From Roseococcus sp. SDR (GTDB taxonomy: Bacteria > Pseudomonadota > Alphaproteobacteria > Acetobacterales > Acetobacteraceae): DNA of 64,000 bases. Numbering within the stretch: position 1 is the stretch's first letter; every line of letters starts with the position of its first letter. Positions 24,924-33,200 of the stretch are shown one piece after another. Position numbers and translations under genes: made by a program. The stretch lies in NCBI RefSeq assembly GCF_019083995.1, contig NZ_JAHRCU010000019.1:29638-93637 (forward strand), written 5' to 3'. Under the pieces are notes generated by a model. The model was not told the origin of the DNA, made no database searches, and worked only from the letters and a program-made list of their open reading frames with translations.

Positions 24924-25864
24924 AGATGGCTCCAGCCGAGTCTCGCCGGCGTGATGTCCTGGCCTTGGGAGTCCCGCAACGTCACACGCGGCGCGCCCCC
25001 CGTGAACCGCCCGAGGCGCGTGACAGGGGTGCGCGCGGCGAGGCCCGCGGCTTCCACCGCCGCCCGATCCTCCGGCGCGCTGGCGAAAAGCAGCTCGTAA
25101 TCATCGCCGCCGCTGGCGAGAGCGGCGATGGGCGCCGTGGCGTCGGAGACGGGGATGCGCGCCGCCTCGACGGCCACCGCGCAGCCTCCGGCGCGGGCGA
25201 GGTGCCCGGCATCCTGCAAAAGCCCGTCCGAGACATCCATGCAGGCCCGCGCCAGCCCGCGCAGCGCGAGGCCCAAGGCCAGGCGCGGCTCGGGCAGGCG
25301 GTAGCGGCGGGCCAGCGCGCCATCGGGGTCGGCGATCTCGCCGCGGGCGGCGCGCAGGCCGAGCCAGCCATCGCCGATGCGCCCGCTCACCCAGAGGTCA
25401 TCCCCCGGCCGCGCCCCCGCCCGCGTCAGGGCCGCGCCGGGCGGCGCATGGCCGAGGATGGTGAGGGAGAGGCTGAGCGGGCCGGGGGTGGAGACGGTGT
25501 CGCCGCCCAGGACGTGCAGGCCGAAGGCGCGCTGGTCCTCGGCCAGCCCGGCCGTGAAGCCGGCGAGCCAGGCCTCGTCCATGCCCGGCGCCAGCGCGAT
25601 GGTCATGAGGTAGCCGAGCGGTTCGGCGCCCATGGCGGCGAGGTCGCTGAGGTTCACCCGCAGCAGCTTGCGGCCGATGGTCTCCGGCGGGTCCTCCGGC
25701 AGGAAGTGGACGCCCGCCACCATGGCATCGGCGGCCAGGACCAGTTGCTGGCCGGGGGGCGGCGTCAGCAGCGCCGCGTCATCCAGCAGGTTGAGCGCGC
25801 CCGGGCCGGCCAGCGGGCGGAAATGCCGGGCGATCATGCTGAATTCCGGGGCGGCATCGGTCAT
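24920..25864 (-). CDS. thiL: Thiamine-phosphate kinase ThiL
   Basis: A 314-residue cytoplasmic kinase that phosphorylates thiamine monophosphate to the active diphosphate cofactor. Landmarks: NLLDDAALL (metal-binding Asp pair), the VLAADAMVAGVHF motif, KLLRVNLSDLAAMGA, GGDTVSTPGPL, and ACMDVSDGLLQDAGH. Length matches the family. ATG 25864. It lies 31 bases downstream of aat on the same strand and overlaps the MFS gene at its stop. Confidence 0.95.
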   Translation of the reverse strand: MTDAAPEFSMIARHFRPLAGPGALNLLDDAALLTPPPGQQLVLAADAMVAGVHFLPEDPPETIGRKLLRVNLSDLAAMGAEPLGYLMTIALAPGMDEAWLAGFTAGLAEDQRAFGLHVLGGDTVSTPGPLSLSLTILGHAPPGAALTRAGARPGDDLWVSGRIGDGWLGLRAARGEIADPDGALARRYRLPEPRLALGLALRGLARACMDVSDGLLQDAGHLARAGGCAVAVEAARIPVSDATAPIAALASGGDDYELLFASAPEDRAAVEAAGLAARTPVTRLGRFTGGAPRVTLRDSQGQDITPARLGWSHL

Positions 25865-25895
25865 GGAAGGTGGTTTAGAGAAACCCGGCCCCGGC

Positions 25896-26558
25896 TCAAG
25901 CCTCGTCGCGCAGCGCGGCGATCTCGCGCGCCAAGGCCTCCGGCTCCGGGTCGGCCGGGAAATGAGCCGGCACTTCCACCGCCTCGGCGAGCCGCTGCTT
26001 GTACAGGGCGCGCGGCACCTCCTCCGTGCCGAACTGCGCGAGGTGCGAGGTCTGGAACTGCGCGTCGAGAAGCGTGAAGCCGCCCAGGCGCAGGCGCGCC
26101 ACCAGATGCACCAGCGCGATCTTGGAGGCGTCATCGGCCCGGCTGAACATGCTCTCGCCGAAGAAGGCGCCGCCGAGCGAGACGCCATAAAGCCCGCCCA
26201 CCAGCGCCTCGCCGTCCCAGGCCTCGATGGAATGGGCGTGGCCCTGGCGGTGGAGCGCGGTGAAGAGCGCCTGGATCTCGGCATTGATCCAGCTGTCCGG
26301 CGAACTCGCGCGCGGCGCTGCGCATTCCGCGATGACCCGCGTGAAGGCCTCATTCGCGCTGATGCGATAGGGCGCCTGGCGCAGGCGCCGCGCGAGGCGG
26401 CGCGGCAGGTGGAAACCGCGCAACGGGATGACGCCGCGCATTTCGGGGTCGAGCCAGTAGAGGGTGCGCGCGTCCCGGCTCTCGGCCATGGGAAACAGGC
26501 CGATGCGATAGGCCCGCAGCATCAGCTCCGGCGTGATTTCCATCTGGCGGCGGGACAT
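25896..26558 (-). CDS. aat: Leucyl/phenylalanyl-tRNA-protein transferase
   Basis: A 220-residue N-end-rule enzyme that adds Leu or Phe to proteins starting with Arg or Lys, marking them for ClpAP. Family motifs RAYRIGLFPMAE, YWLDPEMRGVIPL, SWINAEIQALFTALHRQGHAHSIEAWD, LVGGLYGVSLGGAFFGESMFS and LLDAQFQTSHLAQFGTE are intact. The ATG 26558 start has GGAGG 9 bases upstream. The 160-base gap before it, shared divergently with the amidohydrolase gene, contains nothing else I can support. Confidence 0.96.
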   Translation of the reverse strand: MSRRQMEITPELMLRAYRIGLFPMAESRDARTLYWLDPEMRGVIPLRGFHLPRRLARRLRQAPYRISANEAFTRVIAECAAPRASSPDSWINAEIQALFTALHRQGHAHSIEAWDGEALVGGLYGVSLGGAFFGESMFSRADDASKIALVHLVARLRLGGFTLLDAQFQTSHLAQFGTEEVPRALYKQRLAEAVEVPAHFPADPEPEALAREIAALRDEA

Positions 26559-26719
26559 CAGCGCGCCTCCGCGGCAGCGGGCGTGGGCAAGGCGCGGGCG
26601 GGGCCGGGGGTATCCACAGGCGCATCCTAGCGCGGATCGGCCCAGGACCGAAGCCGTCTCTCCCGGATGGTCATATGCCGCGAATTCAGCGAACGTCACG
26701 CGAGCCCAAGGAGTTGCCC

Positions 26720-27955
26720 ATGGAATTCGACCTGCTGCTGCGCCGCGCCCGCCTGGCCGATGCCGAGGCGCTCACCGATATCGGCGTGACAGGCGGCGTC
26801 ATCGCCGCCATCGCGCCCGATCTCGGGAATGCGGCGGGCGAGGTGGTGGATGCGGGCGGCTGCCTGGTCGCCCCCGGCTTCATCGAGACGCATATCCACC
26901 TGGACAAGAGCGGCATCATCGACCGCTGCGGCTGCGCCCCCGGCCGCAACCCGCACCGCGCGATGGAGCGCGTCTCGGCCGTCAAGCACACCTTCACCGT
27001 CGAGGATGTGAACGCCCGCGCGCGCGCCACCATCGAAAAGGCGATCAGCCACGGCACCATGACCATGCGCACCCATGCCGAGGTGGACCCGCTGGTGGGG
27101 CTGCGCGGCTTCCAGGGCGTGAAGGCGCTGGTGGATGCGTATAAATGGGCCATCGACCTCGAAATCTGCGTCATGCCGCAGGAGGGGTTGCTGGACAGCC
27201 CCGGCACCGAGGAATTGATGGTCGAGGCGCTGAAATCCGGCGCCACCGTGATCGGCGCGGCCCCCAATTACGACCGCGACCGCGCCGGTCAGATCCGCCG
27301 CGTCTTCGAGCTCGCGCAGGAGTTCGACGTGGATGTGGACATGCATCTGGACAGCGGGTTCGACCCGAACGACCTCGATCTGCGCCTGGTCTGCGAGATC
27401 ACGGACCGCATCGGCTGGGGCGGGCGCGTCGCCTTCGGCCATGGCACGAAGATCGCGAGCGCCACGCCCGAGCACCAGGACCGCATCGGGAAAATGATGG
27501 CGGATTCGGGCGTGGCGCTGGCCGTGCTGCCGGCGACGGACCTGTTCCTGATGGGGCGTGACCAGGACCACAATATCCGCCGCGGCGTGGTGGATGCGCA
27601 TCGGCTGATGGCGCAGGGCGCGCTGTGCAACCTCTCCACCAACAATGTGCAGAACCCCTTCACGCCCTTCGGCGATGCGCAGCTGATCCGCATGGCCAAT
27701 CTCTACGCCAATGTCGTGCAGCGCGGCGACGCGGATGAACTGCGCAAGACCTGGGACATGTTCACCGCCAATTCCGCGAAGGTGCTGCGGCTGAAGCAAT
27801 ACGGCATCGCCGTCGGCAACCCGGCGGATCTGGTGGTGGTGGACGCGCCCGACCCGGTGGCGGCGCTGCGCGGCATTTCGCCGGTGCTGATGGGCTTCAA
27901 GCGCGGCCGGCGCAGCTTTTCCCGCGCGCGGGCGGAGCTGCACCCGCCGGGCTAG
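26720..27955 (+). CDS. CodA-like amidohydrolase
   Basis: A 411-residue metal-dependent hydrolase of the cytosine-deaminase/AtzC branch. Metal-binding HxH is in ETHIHLDKSG, further landmarks are MHLDSGFD, VAFGHGTKIAS and the C-terminal GNPADLVVVDAPDP. At the position where CodA has its metal-binding Asp (…DNV/DDV…), this protein reads LSTNNVQNPF, so an Asn stands there. It should hydrolyse an unknown cyclic amide or amidine. AAGGAG precedes ATG 26720. Its TAG stop starts the second palindromic element. Confidence 0.9.
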   Translation: MEFDLLLRRARLADAEALTDIGVTGGVIAAIAPDLGNAAGEVVDAGGCLVAPGFIETHIHLDKSGIIDRCGCAPGRNPHRAMERVSAVKHTFTVEDVNARARATIEKAISHGTMTMRTHAEVDPLVGLRGFQGVKALVDAYKWAIDLEICVMPQEGLLDSPGTEELMVEALKSGATVIGAAPNYDRDRAGQIRRVFELAQEFDVDVDMHLDSGFDPNDLDLRLVCEITDRIGWGGRVAFGHGTKIASATPEHQDRIGKMMADSGVALAVLPATDLFLMGRDQDHNIRRGVVDAHRLMAQGALCNLSTNNVQNPFTPFGDAQLIRMANLYANVVQRGDADELRKTWDMFTANSAKVLRLKQYGIAVGNPADLVVVDAPDPVAALRGISPVLMGFKRGRRSFSRARAELHPPG

Positions 27956-28101
27956 AGCATTTTCAAGCCAAGCAGCTTTGCTTGGCGACTCGGAAAATGC
28001 GTGAAAACAACGTGCTGGAGCCGTTTCACCGTCTTTGCTTGCGGTGAAATGGCTCTCGAGTCTGATCGCCTTTGGTGGGGTCACCAAAGGCGTGAATCAG
28101 C
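27953..28101. repeat. Palindromic intergenic element, copy B
   Basis: Three stacked hairpins follow the amidohydrolase stop. The first is GCATTTTC (27957) with GAAAATGC (27993), enclosing CCAAGCA/TGCTTGG. The second is a 13-base stem 28019-28031 with 28042-28054 (one mismatch). The third is GCCTTTGGTG (28068) with CACCAAAGGC (28082). Block 28060-28101 matches the reverse complement of 18277-18318, with changes at paired positions that keep pairing. It begins with TAGAGCAT, as copy A does. Confidence 0.85.
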
Positions 28102-28111
28102 CTCCCATGGG

Positions 28112-28300
28112 TCAGGGCTTGTCGGGACTGTCCATCCGGCTGCCCTCGAGCAGGGCGTCGCGCTGGGCGGCTTCGGCCGCGTCGCGCTTCTTCTCGGCCT
28201 TGCTGCGGCCGAAGGCGGCGCGGTTGGCGGCGGCCTGGGCTTCCGCCTCCGCCTTCTCCCGCGCCTTGCGCCACTTCCGAAGATTCACGACCTCGCCCAT
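28112..28300 (-). CDS. DUF4169 family small protein
   Basis: A 62-residue, highly charged, helical cytoplasmic protein. Its start MGEVVNLRKWRKAREK, the ANRAAFGRSKAEKKRDA core and the acidic end RMDSPDKP match DUF4169, a short alphaproteobacterial family of unknown function. ATG 28300, 36 bases from the divergent dienelactone hydrolase start. Its stop is followed by the palindromic element. Confidence 0.85.
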   Translation of the reverse strand: MGEVVNLRKWRKAREKAEAEAQAAANRAAFGRSKAEKKRDAAEAAQRDALLEGSRMDSPDKP

Positions 28301-28336
28301 GCTGGGAAGCTAACACCGGGCCGAGGAGATTCGTCC

Positions 28337-28996
28337 ATGCAGATCACGCTCACCGCCGCCGATGGCCACAGCCTGGCCGCCTATCGCGCCGGGCCCGCCG
28401 ATGCGAAGGCCGGCCTCGTCATCGTCCAGGAGATCTTCGGCGTGAACCGCCACATGCGCCGCGTGGCCGACAGCTTCGCCGCCGCCGGCTATGCCGTGAT
28501 CTGCCCCGCGCTGTTCGACCGCACGGAACGCGGCGTGGAGCTGGGCTATACGGCCGAGGACGTGACGCGCGGCCGCACCCTGCGCGGCAAGATCGACGAG
28601 CACCTGACGCTGCTGGACATCCTGGCCGCCGCCGGCGCGCTGCCGGCCGGGCTGCCGCGCGGCATCGTCGGCTATTGCTGGGGCGGAACCGTCTCCTGGC
28701 ATGGCGCGGTGCGCAGCTCGGCCTTCAAGGCCGCGGTCGGCTGGTATGGCGGCGGCATCGCGGCGGCCAAGGATGAGACGCCGCGCTGCCCGGTGCAGCT
28801 GCATTTCGGCGAGGTGGATGGCTCCATCCCGCTCGCGGATGTTTCCGCCATCCAGGCGGCGCGGCCGGAGGTGGAGGTCTTCGTCTATCAAGGCGCCGGC
28901 CATGGCTTCGGCTGCGAGGAGCGGGGCAGCTACGTGCCCAAGGATGCGGAACTGGCGCAGGAGCGGACGCTGGCCTTCTTCAAGAAGCATCTCTGA
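28337..28996 (+). CDS. Dienelactone hydrolase family protein
   Basis: A 219-residue alpha/beta hydrolase of the carboxymethylenebutenolidase-like group. The triad is readable: Cys in GYCWGGTVSWH (GxCxG nucleophile), Asp in FGEVDGSIP, His in GAGHGFGC. The N-terminal VIVQEIFGVNRHMRRVAD segment is typical, with the Glu that orients the Cys. Length is near the family's. GGAG precedes ATG 28337. No other ring-cleavage genes lie near, so the natural substrate is uncertain. Confidence 0.9.
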   Translation: MQITLTAADGHSLAAYRAGPADAKAGLVIVQEIFGVNRHMRRVADSFAAAGYAVICPALFDRTERGVELGYTAEDVTRGRTLRGKIDEHLTLLDILAAAGALPAGLPRGIVGYCWGGTVSWHGAVRSSAFKAAVGWYGGGIAAAKDETPRCPVQLHFGEVDGSIPLADVSAIQAARPEVEVFVYQGAGHGFGCEERGSYVPKDAELAQERTLAFFKKHL

Positions 28997-28999
28997 GGG

Positions 29000-30244
29000 T
29001 CAGCGCGCCCGCGGCAGTGTGGCGAGGATGGCGGCGCCCGTGCCCAGCAGCAGCAGCACGACGCCCATCCCCGCGCGCTGGCTGTTCGTGACATCCGTCA
29101 CCAGCGCCAGCGCGGCGGGCCCGAGAAATCCTGTCGCGCGGCCGGAGAGGGCAAACAGGCCGAAATAGGCCGCGATCTCGCCCGGGGGCGCCACCTGCGC
29201 CATCAGGCTGCGGCTCGCCGCCTGGGCCGGGCCGAAGAAAAGGCCCAGCAGCACGCCCAGCACCCAGAAGGCCGCCTTGCTCTCCACCAGCAGCATCGCA
29301 CCGCCGATCGCCATCAGCGCCATCAGCGCCGTGAGGATGGTGGCGCGCGCGCCGAGGCGTTCCTCCACCCAGCCGCCCAGAGCGGCGCCGATGCCGCCCG
29401 TCACATTCAGCGCGATGCCGAAGAGCAGGATCTCCTCGAACCCCATGCCGAAGACGCCCGCCGCGTAGATGGCGCCAAAGGCGAAGAGCACGTTCAGCCC
29501 ATCCGTGTAGAAGAGGCGCGCCAGCAGGAAGCGGCCGATCAGTTTTTGCCGCGGCAGTCCGCGCAGCAGGCGCAGAAGGTCCGCGATCCCTTCCGTCGCC
29601 GCCTGGCGCAGCGGCGTGCGCGGGCCCCGCGTCGAAGGCAGGAAGACGAGCACCGGCCAGGCGAAGAGCAGCAGCCAGGCCGCGACCAGCAGCGCGGTCG
29701 CGCGCACATGCTCCGCCGCCTCGCGGTCCAGCCCGAAGGGCGAGGGGTTGGGCTGCACGAGCAAGGCGAGGCAGAGCACGAGGCAGGCGAGGCCGCCCGC
29801 ATAGCCCAGCGCCCAGCCAATGCCCGAGACGCGGCCCAGCCGCTCGCGCGTCGTCGCATCGGGCAGCATGGCGTTGTAGAAAACGGTGCCGAGTTCGAAG
29901 CAGAGCGTGCCCAGCGCCACGCAGAGCAGCGCCCAGGCGGCGTAGCCCGGCTCGGGCTTCGCGAACCAGATGCCGGCGGTGAAGAAGGCCGTCAGCAGCG
30001 TACAAAGCAGCAGCATCAGCCGCCGCCGCCCGCCGGCATCGGCGATGGCGCCGAGCAGCGGCGAGAGCAGGCCGATGGCGAGGCCGACCAGCGCCTGCAT
30101 CCAGCCCCACATGACCTGGCCGGTCACCGGGTCGGGCGCGATGCCCCGGGTGAAATAGGCCGCGATGACGAAGGTGGAGACCACCGTCGGGAAGGCGCTG
30201 TTGGCCCAGTCATAGCTCGCCCAGGCCCATTCGCGGCGCGTCAC
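29000..30244 (-). CDS. UMF1/Atg22-type MFS transporter
   Basis: A 414-residue, twelve-helix transporter with the UMF1-family opening REWAWASYDWANSAFPTVVSTFVIAAYF and segments LGAIADAGGRRRLML and GPAQAASRSLMAQVAP. Relatives are distantly related to vacuolar amino-acid effluxer Atg22. It starts at GTG 30244 inside the glutamate dehydrogenase stop (GTGA), so translation is coupled to that gene. A role in amino acid export is plausible but unproven. Confidence 0.88.
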   Translation of the reverse strand: MTRREWAWASYDWANSAFPTVVSTFVIAAYFTRGIAPDPVTGQVMWGWMQALVGLAIGLLSPLLGAIADAGGRRRLMLLLCTLLTAFFTAGIWFAKPEPGYAAWALLCVALGTLCFELGTVFYNAMLPDATTRERLGRVSGIGWALGYAGGLACLVLCLALLVQPNPSPFGLDREAAEHVRATALLVAAWLLLFAWPVLVFLPSTRGPRTPLRQAATEGIADLLRLLRGLPRQKLIGRFLLARLFYTDGLNVLFAFGAIYAAGVFGMGFEEILLFGIALNVTGGIGAALGGWVEERLGARATILTALMALMAIGGAMLLVESKAAFWVLGVLLGLFFGPAQAASRSLMAQVAPPGEIAAYFGLFALSGRATGFLGPAALALVTDVTNSQRAGMGVVLLLLGTGAAILATLPRAR

Positions 30245-33200
30245 GCCGCGCCCGCCAGGGCCCGCACCGCGACGGTGACGGCGGCCAGGTCACCCTGCCG
30301 CGCGGCTTCGGCCAGCAGAGGGCGCAGCGCCTCGGGCAGTTCGGCGCTGGCCCCGCCGAGCCGTTGAGCGGCGAGGCGGAACTGCGTGTCGCGCAGATCG
30401 GCCAGCAGCGCGGCCCGCGCACGGTCGCCATAGGCGCCGGGGGCGGTCATGCGCCGCGCGGCTTCGGCCAGCGCATCGAGCTGGCAGGCGGCGCCGACCT
30501 CGCTCCAGGCGCGGGCGGCGGCGGCGGGATCGGCACCGCTTTCAGCCGCCAGCCGCACGATGGCCGGCGCTGCGGCGAGACGCGGCGCCGCGGCGATGAA
30601 GCGGCCGAGCGTGCCGGGCAGCGCGCCATCCTCCGTTGCCTCGGCCATCGCGGCTTCGCTCAGCGCGGTGATGCCGATGGCGAGGCTGGCGGTCGCAGGC
30701 TCGAGCCCGGCGCGGATGGCGGGCAGCAACTCCACCGCCGCCGCCTCCAGCAATTCGCGCAGCACGGATTGCGCGGCGAGGCGCGGGTTGGGGGGCGCTT
30801 CCTCGGCAGCCTCGAAGCGCGCCTCCAGCCCAAAGAGCTCGGAGGCGAGCCAGGTGGCCGCCACCACATCGGCCGGCTCGGCGGCGGCGACGAGGCGCGC
30901 GAGGCCCGCGCAGCCCAGCCGGTTCACCACCATATTGGCGAGCGCGGTGGCCACCAGATCCCGCCGCAGGCGGTGCCGCCCCATGAAGGCGGCGAAGCCC
31001 GGGGCCCGCAGCGCGCTCGGGAAATAGGCGGTGAGCAGCGGCGCGAAGACCGCCTCATCCGGCAGGGACGAGGCGTGGATCACCTCGCCCAGCCAGAGCT
31101 TGGCGAAGGGCAGCAGCGCCACGATCTCGGGCCGCGTCAGCGCGTCGCCGGACTTGGCGCGGGCCGCCATGGTCGCGGCATCGGGCAGGCCGGCCTGGGC
31201 GCGATCCAGCAGGCCCTCCGCCTCGAGCCGCGTCATCAGGGCCGCCTGGGCGGGAAGCGCTGCCACCCCTGTGCGCGTCTCCAGCGTGACGGCGACGGAT
31301 TGCAGGTGGTTGTCGCGCAGCACGAGGGCCGCGACCTCATCCGTCATGCTCTCCAGCAACTCGTCGCGCTGGCGGCGCGTCATGACGCCCGCGCCTTCCG
31401 CATCGGCCAGCAGGATCTTGATGTTCACCTCATGGTCGGAGGTGCTGACGCCCGCGGAATTGTCGAGCGCATCGGTGTTGATGCGGGCGCCGGCGCGCGC
31501 GATCTCGATGCGGCCCGCCTGGGTCACGCCGAGATTGGCGCCCTCGCCCACCACCCGGGCGCGGATGTCGCGGCCATCCACGCGGATGGCGTCATTCGCG
31601 CGGTCGCCCGCCTCGGCCTGACTCTCGGTGCTGGCCTTCACATAGGTGCCGATCCCGCCAAAGTAGAGCAGGTCGGTGTCGAGCTTCAGGATGGCCTGGA
31701 GCACCGCGGCCGGTTCGGCGCGTTCGGCGCTGATCCCGAGCAGCGCGCGCACCTCGGCACTCAGCGCGATCGTCTTCAGGTTGCGCGCGAAGACCCCACC
31801 GCCCGCCGAGATCAGCGTGGCATCGTAATCCGCCCAGGAGGAACGCGGCAGCGCGAACAGGCGCGCGCGCTCCGCATGGCTGCGCGCCGGATCGGGGTCA
31901 GGGTCGAGGAAGATGTGCCGATGATCGAAGGCCGCCACCAGCTTCGCCTGCTTCGAGATGAGCAGGCCATTGCCGAACACGTCGCCCGACATGTCGCCGA
32001 CACCGGCCACGGTGAAGGGCGCGTCGTGGATGGAGCGGCCGAGCGTCTCCACGAAGTGCCGTTCGATCATCACCCAGGCGCCGCGCGCGGTGATGCCCAT
32101 CGCCTTGTGATCATAGCCGGCCGAGCCGCCCGAGGCGAAGGCATCGCCCAGCCAGAAGCCGTATTCGGCGGAAAGCCCGTTGGCGATGTCGCTGAAGGTG
32201 GCGGTGCCCTTGTCGGCGGCGGCCACGATATAGGGGTCGTCACCGTCGCGGCGGTGGATGCCGGGGGGTGTCACAACCTCGATGCCGTGCAGGTTGTCGG
32301 TCAGGTCCAGCATGCCGCGCACCAGCGTGCGATAGGCGGCGATGCCGGTGGCCTGGAAGCCTTCACGGTCGCTCGGCACATGGCCCTTCAGCACGAAGCC
32401 GCCCTTGGCGCCGGTCGGCACGATGACGACGTTCTTCAGGCGCTGCGCCTTCATCAACCCCAGGATCTCGGTGCGGAAATCCTCCCGCCGGTCGGACCAG
32501 CGGATGCCGCCCCGCGCGACCGGGCCGGCGCGCAGGTGGCAGCCTTCCATGCTTGCGCTGTGGACGAAGATCTCCCGCCAGGGGCGCGGCAAAGGCATCT
32601 CCCCCGCCGCGGCGCTGTCGAGCTTGAAGGCGACATAGTCCTTGGCCTGGAAGAAATTCGTCCGCAGCATCGCGTCCAGCACCACGCGCAGCCGGGCCAG
32701 GATGCGGTCCTCGTCGGGGTTCTCCACCGCGTCCAGCATGGCACGCCAGGCGGCGTCGAGGGCCGCCTCGTCGCGATTCTGCGCCTCGGGGTCGAAGCGG
32801 GCGTTGAACAGCGCGATGAGCAGGCGCGCGGCCTCGGGGTTCGCCGCCAGCGCATCCTCCACGCTGGCCTGCGCGAAGGGAAAACCGACCTGCTTGAGCC
32901 AGCGATACATGGCGCGCAGCAGCCAGCATTCCTTCCATTCGATATCCGCGCGCAGGACGAGGCGGTTGAAGCCATCCGCCTCCACGGCGCCCGAGAGCAG
33001 TGCGTGCAGCGCGCCGGTGAGGATGTCGAGCCGCTCCTCCGGGACGTCGGCGCGTGCCTCCAGGCGATAGACATGCAGCACCACCTGCCGGCCCTGAGCG
33101 GGAGCGAGGCGATGGGGAACCTCCTCGATCGCGCGCATATCGAGGGCCTCGAACAGTGGCAGCGCCTCGGCAAGGGGCAGCGGTGCATCAGGACTGGCCA

